DNA from: Winogradskyella sp.
GTDB lineage: Bacteria; Bacteroidota; Bacteroidia; Flavobacteriales; Flavobacteriaceae
Length of the DNA stretch: 64,000 nucleotides
Assembly (NCBI RefSeq): GCF_013213835.1
Contig: NZ_JABSSU010000005.1
Span: 124,001 to 188,000, forward strand
Direction of reading: 5' to 3'
Shown: piece by piece, positions 45,138 through 52,056 of the stretch
How the letters are laid out: the number at the start of each line of letters is the position of its first letter
Position numbering within the stretch: the first letter of the stretch is position 1
Program-made: the position numbers and the translations under genes
Notes under the pieces: generated by a model
What the model saw: the letters and a program-made list of their open reading frames with translations, nothing else
The model's database searches: none
What the model was told of the DNA's origin: nothing

Positions 45138-45710
45138 CTATCTTTTCTTTATAAATATAGCTGGACTTCCACCAAATATCACATTATTTGGCACATCTTT
45201 GTTTACAACACTATTTGCAGCAACTATAGCACCATCGCCAATCGTGACCCCCTTTAAAATAACTGAGTTTGTACCTACCCATACATTATCCCCTATTATT
45301 ACATTATCATAAAGTCCTTCCTGATCTTTTATATTGAGAGTTTTATCACTATATCCATGACTAGAATCTGTAATATAACAATTAGGTGCAATTAGTACAT
45401 TGTCGCCAATAGAAATCGACTTATTAGCTTCAATAAATGTATTATTACCTATCCATGTATTTTTACCTACTCTCAAAAAAGGTTTTCCTGTCAAGTCCTC
45501 TTTTTTAGGTGAGCATTTAATATAACTACCCATTTCTATGGTTACGCTGTCATCAAACTCAACTCGATATGGATTTACAATTACCACATTTCGTTTAACC
45601 AGTAACCTTCCTCTTGATTTTATTCCTCTCAGTAAATATAGTTTCCCTCTAGTATGCGCTATAAGTTTATTTAAATGAAAAAGTAACTTTGAAAGTTTAT
45701 AATAAATCAT
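45138..45710 (-). CDS. Left-handed beta-helix O-acyltransferase
   Basis: The 190-residue protein has hexapeptide repeats ('LRVGKNTWIGNNTFIEANKS', 'ISIGDNVLIAPNCYITDSSH', 'VIIGDNVWVGTNSVILKGV', 'TIGDGAIVAANSVVNKDV'). 'DSSHGYSDKT' supplies the active-site His. It is probably an acetyltransferase acting on a repeat-unit sugar or its precursor. The N-terminus is basic with short hydrophobic helices, perhaps a membrane contact. It sits between wzx and a glycosyltransferase with gaps of 3-4 bases. Confidence 0.9.
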   Translation of the reverse strand: MIYYKLSKLLFHLNKLIAHTRGKLYLLRGIKSRGRLLVKRNVVIVNPYRVEFDDSVTIEMGSYIKCSPKKEDLTGKPFLRVGKNTWIGNNTFIEANKSISIGDNVLIAPNCYITDSSHGYSDKTLNIKDQEGLYDNVIIGDNVWVGTNSVILKGVTIGDGAIVAANSVVNKDVPNNVIFGGSPAIFIKKR

Positions 45711-45714
45711 AATT

Positions 45715-47172
45715 CTAATGAGTCAAATAATCATTTTTTAGTTTGTAGATTATCCCCATAAACAAAGCCAATGTAAATATTAATTTTTTGAAAAAGGAAC
45801 ATTCATTAAATCCCAAATAAGCTCCAAAAATTAAAGCGATGATAATTAAGATTAATTGCCATTCTAATATTATTTTTTTTCGGACTACACCGCTTTTTAT
45901 ATAAAAAGGTGTAAAAATAACAAATGTAATCATGTAACTAGCTAAATAGGCAAAAGATAAGCCTACAGAGGTTTTTGGTAAAAATTTAAATGATATTATT
46001 AATACTATACCCCAAAACAAATTATTAAAAAAAGACAGCCATAAATAATTCTCTACTATAGTTACTCTTGCTAAACCTTCGGTGAGTAAAAAAAATGAAG
46101 TATATAACATTACTATAGTAAGTGTATTATTTAATTTCGCACCCTTATAATCTGAACCTAAAATAAAATCTAAATATTCAGGAAAAAGCATTACTGGCAC
46201 AACAAAAAACAGTGATATTAACCAGACTCCAGATATATTAAGTTTATCCTTCTTTTTACTTACAACCGACCTATTAGATGCCATAGCTGTTATAATAGGT
46301 GCGTTTATAGTTTTTGTCAATGTCATTATTAATATTTGAAAAATCAAAGTTGCTTGAAAAATCCCCATTTCAGCAAAACCACTGCCTAACCTTACCATAT
46401 CTGCTTCAACAATCCATTTTACAGGACTCACAACCAAACCACATAAAGCAGCTGGTAAAGAATAATTAAGCAACAGTTTTTTTTCTTTGATTACCCCATT
46501 AAAGCTTAATCTAATACTATTTTCACTATAGAGTTTTCTTAACCTAACGGCATTAAGCAAAAACAGAAGAACTAAACTTAAAACTAAAGCCAATATTGCA
46601 CCATAAAAGCTAAAAAAATAAGCACCAAAAATAAACATTAGACCAGATATCAAACCATGAACTAAGTTGATTTTAGCAATTACATCAAAAGCTTTAAAGC
46701 CTTGCAATACTCCAGTCTGAGCACCATTTAAAGAACTAATCAGAATCATTACGGATGCAATTCTAAGTTCGTTTTCTAAATAAGGAGCACCTAATGAATC
46801 TTTAGCTATGTTTTCAGCAAAAATATTAACTAAAACAAAAACAATCAATCCTAGCAAAGTCGCAAATGCATATGCCATTGATAAAATATTAGACACTTTC
46901 TCTTTATCATGATGAAGATATTCTGCCACATGTTTAGTAGCTGTCAACCCTAATCCAAAACCCGCAAATGCAGCAAACATTTGTATTGTCGATCTTATAA
47001 TTCCAAATTCACCATATAATTCTTTACCAAGTATTCTAGCTAATACAAACCAAGTAATAAGTAAAAAGCCTTTAGACAAAACAACACCTAATATAGACCA
47101 TAAAGATCCTTTTATCATTGATTTAAAAAACGAATTATCATTTAGCTTTTTGTATTTTTCAACAATCTGCAA
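45715..47172 (-). CDS. wzx: Polysaccharide repeat-unit flippase (Wzx)
   Basis: The 485-residue protein has about 12-14 membrane segments in the MATE/PST arrangement. 'SMIKGSLWSILGVVLSKGFLLITWFVLARILGKELYGEFG' is the typical N-terminal flippase stretch, given here only as a span of residues 18-57 with key elements 'GSLWSILG' and 'LYGEFG'. It moves the lipid-linked unit across the inner membrane for Wzy. It is encoded 3 bases after wecB. The coding DNA is markedly A+T-rich compared with gmd and fcl. Confidence 0.9.
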   Translation of the reverse strand: MQIVEKYKKLNDNSFFKSMIKGSLWSILGVVLSKGFLLITWFVLARILGKELYGEFGIIRSTIQMFAAFAGFGLGLTATKHVAEYLHHDKEKVSNILSMAYAFATLLGLIVFVLVNIFAENIAKDSLGAPYLENELRIASVMILISSLNGAQTGVLQGFKAFDVIAKINLVHGLISGLMFIFGAYFFSFYGAILALVLSLVLLFLLNAVRLRKLYSENSIRLSFNGVIKEKKLLLNYSLPAALCGLVVSPVKWIVEADMVRLGSGFAEMGIFQATLIFQILIMTLTKTINAPIITAMASNRSVVSKKKDKLNISGVWLISLFFVVPVMLFPEYLDFILGSDYKGAKLNNTLTIVMLYTSFFLLTEGLARVTIVENYLWLSFFNNLFWGIVLIISFKFLPKTSVGLSFAYLASYMITFVIFTPFYIKSGVVRKKIILEWQLILIIIALIFGAYLGFNECSFFKKLIFTLALFMGIIYKLKNDYLTH

Positions 47173-47175
47173 ATC

Positions 47176-48291
47176 CTATAATTTTTTTATAAAGTCAATA
47201 ATTTTTTCGCATGATCTCCCATCACCGTAAGGATTATGTAGTTTAGACATCCGCTCGTATCTATCGTCATTTTCCAGCAAATCATTCGCCTCTTTTTCTA
47301 TTAATTCAGCATTAGCACCTACCAAAACAACTGTACCTGCATCAACTGCCTCTGGGCGTTCTGTAGTTTCCCTCATTACTAAAACTGGCTTACCTAAACT
47401 TGGCGCCTCCTCTTGGACACCTCCACTATCTGTTATTATCAACTTAGATCTATTCATTAACCATATGAATTCTGGATAGTTTAATGGAGGGATTAAATGT
47501 ATATTACTTATATCCGACAAGAAATCCCTCACCGGCTTCTGAACCTTGGGGTTTAAATGAACAGGATAAACAATTATTACATCTTCATTCTTAATCGCTA
47601 TATTTTTAAGAGCCTTACATATATTTAAGATTCCTTTACCATGATTTTCCCTTCTATGACCAGTGACTAAAATCACTTTTCTATCAACAAATAGCTCCTT
47701 CATTTTTAAAACTTCTTGAGAAGGATTTCGCTCTATTTTCTTCAATCCAATTAACAAGGCATCAATTACAGTATTTCCAGTTACCACAACCGCATTACTC
47801 TTAATATTTTCTGCTAACAAATTTCCTTTTGAGTTATCTGTAGGTGCAAAATGATAGTTTGTAACTCTAGAAACCAATTGCCTATTAGCTTCCTCAGGAA
47901 AAGGCGACGTTAAATTAAAGGTTCTTAACCCGGCCTCTATATGACAAATCTTTGAACCAGCATAAAATGCTGATATTGCAGCGACCATTGCCGTAGTAGT
48001 ATCCCCATGGACAAATGTGAAATCTGGTTTAAAATCATTTAAGATATTTTGTAGTTCTGAAAAAATCCGAGAAGTTAAATCAAATAAACTTTGATTAGGT
48101 TTCATAAGATCTAAATCATAATCCGGAACAATCTCAAAAAAATCTAAAACCTGATCAAGCATTTCTCTATGCTGCCCAGTTACACATACTTTAGTCTCAA
48201 AACTATCAGTATAGTGCTCAAATGTCTTTACCAATGGAGCCATTTTTATGGCCTCTGGTCTTGTCCCAAAAACAATCAAGTTTTTCTTCAT
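47176..48291 (-). CDS. wecB: UDP-N-acetylglucosamine 2-epimerase, non-hydrolysing (copy 1)
   Basis: The 371-residue enzyme begins 'NLIVFGTRPEAIKMAPLVK', the classical WecB/MnaA start. 'FVHGDTTTAMVAAISAFY', 'HIEAGLRTFNLTSPFPEEANR', 'VTGHRRENHGKG' and 'ITDSGGVQEEAPSLGKPVLV' are the active-site segments. It is closer to canonical WecB than the copy at 34327-35427. It is the first gene of the second block, with a promoter-like TAATTTTG at 48377-48384 inside the duplicated upstream element. Confidence 0.94.
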   Translation of the reverse strand: MKKNLIVFGTRPEAIKMAPLVKTFEHYTDSFETKVCVTGQHREMLDQVLDFFEIVPDYDLDLMKPNQSLFDLTSRIFSELQNILNDFKPDFTFVHGDTTTAMVAAISAFYAGSKICHIEAGLRTFNLTSPFPEEANRQLVSRVTNYHFAPTDNSKGNLLAENIKSNAVVVTGNTVIDALLIGLKKIERNPSQEVLKMKELFVDRKVILVTGHRRENHGKGILNICKALKNIAIKNEDVIIVYPVHLNPKVQKPVRDFLSDISNIHLIPPLNYPEFIWLMNRSKLIITDSGGVQEEAPSLGKPVLVMRETTERPEAVDAGTVVLVGANAELIEKEANDLLENDDRYERMSKLHNPYGDGRSCEKIIDFIKKL

Positions 48292-48376
48292 ACCTGCACT
48301 CTATATTTATATTCAACATATTTAAATTCCTCATCAAGAGCAACAAAACATGAAATCAACGATCTTTTTTAGTCCA

Positions 48377-48384
48377 CAAAATTA
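48377..48384 (-). promoter_or_regulatory. Candidate -7 element of the wecB-wecG operon
   Basis: The minus strand reads TAATTTTG, a full TAnnTTTG match, 85 bases before the wecB ATG, at the wecB-proximal end of the duplicated element. In the other copy the last base is A (TAATTTTA). Confidence 0.4.
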
Positions 48385-48689
48385 ACACAATTATAAGACT
48401 AAACACTTAATTGTTCGTTTTTTATCACATGTTAATTAACACACCAAAGTCTTCAAAAATACTGAAATTAAGGAAGGACTACAACGCATCATTGGTCTTG
48501 ACTATTCTATGCCTTACCTACAAAAACCACAGTATTATTTTCTATTAGAAAATTTACTATATTTTCGCTAGCTTTCCCAAGTTTTAACATACTTACTACG
48601 TACGTACAAGCAGTCTAATGTTGTACAATTGTTGACACCAATTTAACCCTTATAATCACTCACGTATGCCTAAAAAGCGTTATGCTTTT
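48378..48689 (-). repeat. Direct repeat of about 310 bp, copy 1
   Basis: This segment aligns base for base, with a shift of 3074-3075, to 51452-51764. Long identical blocks include TTAATTGTTCGTTTTTTATC and, near the other end, a stretch around 48630-48658 (TTGTTGACACCAATTTAACC). I estimate more than 80% identity. It contains the palindrome ATTTTCTATTAGAAAAT (48537-48553). Confidence 0.9.
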
Positions 48690-48748
48690 GATGACTAAAT
48701 AGTTCTATTTACTTAACCAAAATTTACATGCCCTATACTCTCGCTCAT

Positions 48749-49876
48749 TTACTCAAAACTCTCTAGGCGTTCGTAACCGCCAGACTTTAAAAACTTCTCT
48801 CTTTGCATCAGAGACATATCTGAAGTCATCATATCTTCTACCAAACCTGCTAGATCGTATTCTGGTACCCAGCCCAATTTTTCTTTGGCTTTTGTAGGGT
48901 CGCCAATTAATACATCTACCTCTGTTGGTCTGAAATAATTAGGGTCTACAGATAAGACTTCTTTACCAACAGTTAACTGATAACGAGCATCTTTACATTC
49001 TACCACATAAGCCTTCTCATCAACACCTGAACCTTTAAACTCTAAGGTGATACCTATATGATTAAATGCCATTTTCACAAAATCACGCACTTTTGTGGTA
49101 ACTCCTGTAGCAATAACCCAATCTTCTGGTTCGTTTGCTTGTAAGATCATCCACATCATGCGTACGTAATCTTTAGCATGTCCCCAATCCCTTAAGGCAT
49201 CTAAATTCCCTAAGTAAAACTTATCTTGTAAACCTAAGGCAATTTTCGCCACAGCTCTTGTAATCTTTCTTGTCACAAAGGTTTCACCACGTCGTGGCGA
49301 CTCGTGATTAAATAAAATCCCGTTACACGCATACATATTATAAGCTTCTCGGTAGTTTTTTGTGATCCAAAATCCATAAATCTTAGCCACACCATAAGGT
49401 GACCTTGGATAAAATGGGGTGTTTTCATCATAAAACCCTTGTTCATTCTTATTCTCTGGCATACCACCATACAACTCAGAGGTTGAGGCCTGATAAATTT
49501 TGGTTTTTTCGGTTAATCCCAACAAACGTACAGCTTCTAACAAACGTAATGTCCCCAATGCATCCACATTAGCTACATATTCTGGAGTATCAAAGGACAC
49601 CTTTACATGCGACATGGCCCCTAAATTGTAAATCTCATCAGGTTGTACTTCTTGTATGATACGTGTGAGGTTCATCCCATCTGTTAAATCCCCATAATGC
49701 AACTTTAAGCGTACATCATCGTTATGTGGATCTTGGTATAAATGATCTATGCGCTCCGTATTAAATGACGAGGCTCTACGTTTGATACCATGTACCATAT
49801 AGCCCTTTTCTAAAAGCAATTCTGCTAAATATGAGCCGTCTTGTCCTGTAATTCCTGTTATTAATGCAACTTTCAT
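48749..49876 (-). CDS. gmd: GDP-mannose 4,6-dehydratase
   Basis: The 375-residue short-chain dehydrogenase converts GDP-mannose to GDP-4-keto-6-deoxymannose, the first step to GDP-L-fucose. The NADP site is '[23 protein letters not shown]'-like at residues 4-26 (key GxxGxxG). '[11 protein letters not shown]', '[13 protein letters not shown]', '[15 protein letters not shown]' (Tyr-x3-Lys) and '[20 protein letters not shown]' are family signatures. It shares a block with fcl, the next enzyme of the pathway, but a four-helix-bundle gene lies between them. Confidence 0.96.
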   Translation of the reverse strand: MKVALITGITGQDGSYLAELLLEKGYMVHGIKRRASSFNTERIDHLYQDPHNDDVRLKLHYGDLTDGMNLTRIIQEVQPDEIYNLGAMSHVKVSFDTPEYVANVDALGTLRLLEAVRLLGLTEKTKIYQASTSELYGGMPENKNEQGFYDENTPFYPRSPYGVAKIYGFWITKNYREAYNMYACNGILFNHESPRRGETFVTRKITRAVAKIALGLQDKFYLGNLDALRDWGHAKDYVRMMWMILQANEPEDWVIATGVTTKVRDFVKMAFNHIGITLEFKGSGVDEKAYVVECKDARYQLTVGKEVLSVDPNYFRPTEVDVLIGDPTKAKEKLGWVPEYDLAGLVEDMMTSDMSLMQREKFLKSGGYERLESFE

Positions 49877-50001
49877 GCGTTATTCGTTGACCGTTTTTCG
49901 TTGACCGTTTTTCGTTATTCGTTTTTTGTTGTTCGTTATTCGTTATTCATTGTTCGTGGTTCGATGGTGGACGATGAACAATGGACGATTAATGCCTCGC
50001 A
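49877..50001. repeat. Imperfect tandem repeats, gmd side of the four-helix-bundle gene
   Basis: About 110 bases are built from short units of the type TTCGTT(A/G)NC and their complements (GGACGATGAACAATGGACGAT-like, near 49970-49990). A perfect 21-base word at 49892-49912 (CGTTTTTCGTTGACCG plus five T) recurs at 50380-50400. Confidence 0.85.
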
Positions 50002-50346
50002 CTACTTTAACGACTTTATTAATTTATACAACATCATTTTTATTCTTGTACAAATATCTTCTAATTTCTTATATTCTTCAACTGAAATATAGCCTAAATC
50101 CTTTGCTAAGAACAATTGATAATTTGCTTCTTCTAAGGAGCCTTTGGCAATGTACAAAAACTGAATAAACTCTTTTTTATATTGCCTCGCTTGTCCCTCT
50201 ATAATATTAGTCGGCACACTACTCGCGCTTCTCTTCAACTGACTCGTTAAACCGTACATTTCTGAAGCAGGAAACTTCTTTGAAACCTTATAAACTTCTA
50301 GCGTAAACTCATGTGCTACTTGCCATACTTTAAGCTTTGATTCCAT
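50002..50346 (-). CDS. Four-helix-bundle protein (23S rRNA intervening-sequence/S23 family)
   Basis: The 114-residue protein matches the S23/IVP four-helix-bundle family: 'LKVWQVAHEFTLEVYKVSKKF', 'YGLTSQLKRSASSVPTNIIEG', 'QARQYKKEFIQFLYIAKGSLEEA' and 'LAKDLGYISVEEYKKLEDI'. Family members were first seen inside 23S rRNA intervening sequences and are related to the Avd accessory protein of diversity-generating retroelements; the function of stand-alone copies is unknown. It interrupts the fcl-gmd pair and is bracketed by repetitive DNA with a 21-base direct repeat, which suggests it was inserted as a unit. No reverse transcriptase is nearby. Confidence 0.92.
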   Translation of the reverse strand: MESKLKVWQVAHEFTLEVYKVSKKFPASEMYGLTSQLKRSASSVPTNIIEGQARQYKKEFIQFLYIAKGSLEEANYQLFLAKDLGYISVEEYKKLEDICTRIKMMLYKLIKSLK

Positions 50347-50463
50347 TGTGTGGTTGTTCGTTGATCGTGGTTTGTGGTTCGTTTTTCGTTGACCGTTTTT
50401 TGTTAGTCGTTTTTCGATATTCTATGATAGACGACGGACGATAAACGGTAATCGGTAATCGAC
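50347..50463. repeat. Imperfect tandem repeats, fcl side of the four-helix-bundle gene
   Basis: Same kind of GTTCGTT/GTGGTT units as on the other side, including the perfect 21-base word at 50380-50400, followed by complementary ACGACGGACGAT units near 50430-50445. It ends directly before the fcl stop codon. Confidence 0.85.
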
Positions 50464-51417
50464 TTACATCTTCACCTCTTTAAAATCATCAACATGATCT
50501 AAAAACCATTGGTAGGTTTGCGCTATACCATCCTCTAATTCCGTTTGGTATTGCCATCCCAACTCCTTGAGTTTTGACACATTCATTAATTTGCGTGGAG
50601 TGCCGTCTGGCTTGCTATTATCCCAACGTATCTCACCTTCATGACCTACAATACGTTGAATGGTCTCTGCCAATTCTTTTATAGTGACATCCTTGCCCGT
50701 GCCCACATTATATAAATGCTCTGGTAATTGTCCTTCTAAAGCAAACACTACAGCTTGTGCCATATCGTCTACATGCAAAAATTCGCGCATTGGAGTTCCA
50801 GATCCCCAAAGTTCTACTGGTGCATGATGATTCAATTTTGCCTCATGAAACTTACGAATCATTGCTGGTAATACATGCGAGGTCTTTAAATCAAAATTAT
50901 CATGAGACCCATATAAATTGGTTGGCATTAAACTTACATAATCCTTATCAAATTGTTTGCGTATGGCCTCACATGCTTTAACACCAGATATTTTCGCTAG
51001 AGCATACCACTGATTTGTCGGTTCTAAACTATCCGTGAGCAATGCTGCTTCCTTTAAGGGTTGCTCAGCTAATTTTGGATAAATACAAGAACTCCCTAAA
51101 AAGATAAACTTCTCTACACCATGTTTTAGCGCACCATCGATCAGATTGTTTTGAATCTGCATATTTTCCATCAGAAACTGATAAGGGTAGCTATTATTTG
51201 CCAATATACCACCTACTCGAGCTGCCGCATCTATGACCACGGCTATCTGTTCATCTTTATAAAAAGCATTAACAGCATCTTGATTGCGTAAATCTAAGGT
51301 TTTACTTGATTGACCGATAAGATTGGTATAGCCATGTTTTTCAAGAGCTCTCCAAACCGCAGAGCCGACCATACCTTTGTGTCCTGCGACATATATCTTA
51401 GCATTTTTTTGAATCAT
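50464..51417 (-). CDS. fcl: GDP-L-fucose synthase
   Basis: The 317-residue epimerase/reductase turns GDP-4-keto-6-deoxymannose into GDP-L-fucose with NADPH. 'IYVAGHKGMVGSAVWRALE' is the Rossmann motif; 'FLGSSCIYPKLAEQPLKE' and 'YALAKISGVKACEAI' carry the catalytic Ser and Tyr-x3-Lys; 'LMPTNLYGSHDNFDL' and 'LWGSGTPMREFLHVDDMA' are GDP-sugar contacts. It is the first gene of its block; copy 2 of the duplicated element starts 34 bases upstream of its ATG. With gmd it provides fucose to the polysaccharide. Confidence 0.95.
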   Translation of the reverse strand: MIQKNAKIYVAGHKGMVGSAVWRALEKHGYTNLIGQSSKTLDLRNQDAVNAFYKDEQIAVVIDAAARVGGILANNSYPYQFLMENMQIQNNLIDGALKHGVEKFIFLGSSCIYPKLAEQPLKEAALLTDSLEPTNQWYALAKISGVKACEAIRKQFDKDYVSLMPTNLYGSHDNFDLKTSHVLPAMIRKFHEAKLNHHAPVELWGSGTPMREFLHVDDMAQAVVFALEGQLPEHLYNVGTGKDVTIKELAETIQRIVGHEGEIRWDNSKPDGTPRKLMNVSKLKELGWQYQTELEDGIAQTYQWFLDHVDDFKEVKM

Positions 51418-51451
51418 AATTGAATGTTGAGGGTAAATTCAAACACTGCGT

Positions 51452-51764
51452 AAAATTAACATTTTTATAAGATTAAATGCTTAATTGTTCGTTTTTTATC
51501 ACATGTTAATTCACGCAATTAAACCAGCAAAGCATACTGAAATTAAGGATAGACTACAACGCATCATTTGTCTTGATTATTCTGTACCTTATCTGTAAAA
51601 ACTACAGTGTTATTTTCTAATAGAAAATTTATATATTTGCACTAGCTTTCCCAAATTTTAACACACCTACTACTGTCAGTACAAGCAGTTTAAATTTGTA
51701 CAATTGTTGACACCAATTTAACCCTTATAATTACTCACGTATGCCTAAAAAGCGATATGCCTTA
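51452..51764 (-). repeat. Direct repeat of about 310 bp, copy 2
   Basis: Partner of 48378-48689, in the same orientation and also directly upstream of a polysaccharide operon (fcl). It holds the palindrome ATTTTCTAATAGAAAAT (51612-51628); the centre base differs between copies while the arms are kept. Confidence 0.9.
51632..51639 (+). promoter_or_regulatory. Promoter-like element reading away from fcl
   Basis: TATATTTG with TTA 19 bases upstream; the conserved 17-base palindrome lies between the two elements. In copy 1 of the repeat the same place reads TATATTTT, which would be weaker. Confidence 0.4.
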
Positions 51765-51854
51765 GGTGGGACACCCACATTTTATGATATTGATTGTCTA
51801 ATCAGTCACAGTATTTAGACTGGAAGAATCCCATATTATACCGCTTCCATCTAT

Positions 51855-51890
51855 AAAAAAGCACATCTTTTTTTGATGTGCTTTTTGCTT
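51855..51890 (+). terminator. Rho-independent terminator without a protein gene in front
   Basis: AAAAAAGCACATC (51855-51867), a T-rich loop, GATGTGCTTTTT (51875-51886), then TTTTA. No gene of normal size ends here, so it suggests a short transcript from within the duplicated element. Confidence 0.8.
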
Positions 51891-51996
51891 TTAATAAGTA
51901 TCCTAGAAACATACACCTTTCACAGAACAAAACAACCATACACCCTAATTAACACTAAGTTAATCTAATATTAATGTGATACCTCACTGACATTTC

Positions 51997-52004
51997 TATA
52001 TTTG
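51997..52004 (+). promoter_or_regulatory. Candidate -7 element of the first T9SS gene
   Basis: TATATTTG matches TAnnTTTG, 53 bases before the ATG at 52057. The -33 position shows only GTG. Confidence 0.5.
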
Positions 52005-52056
52005 GCGTCCCAAACTACCCTATTGTCTTAACTACTTACTATACTTATTAGACAAT

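Larger units (their letters stand above)
48292..48748. other. Intergenic region upstream of the wecB-wecG block, contains direct repeat copy 1
   Basis: This 457-base gap between gmd and wecB contains no supported gene. About two thirds of it is copy 1 of the duplicated element. The rest, near 48292-48377 and 48690-48748, shows nothing recognisable beyond a short hairpin. Confidence 0.7.
51418..52056. other. Divergent intergenic region upstream of fcl and the T9SS gene array
   Basis: This 639-base gap holds copy 2 of the 310-bp element (51452-51764). It also contains a plus-strand promoter-like element (51632-51639), a possible 25-codon reading frame from 51741, a strong terminator (51855-51890) and the promoter of the first T9SS gene (51997-52004). 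A transcript of about 240 bases between 51646 and 51886 is possible. Confidence 0.65.

Noticed and set aside
50002..50346. Diversity-generating retroelement suggested by the Avd-like four-helix protein
   Set aside because: No reverse transcriptase, no template repeat and no variable repeat were seen nearby.
49877..50463. CRISPR array
   Set aside because: The repeats are short, imperfect and partly complementary to each other, with no constant spacer length, no spacer diversity and no cas gene.
51741..51818. Small gene MPKKRYA... as a true protein gene
   Set aside because: The frame is only 25 codons and the other copy of the repeat stops after 10 codons; it may be a remnant or part of an RNA, so it is not listed as a CDS.
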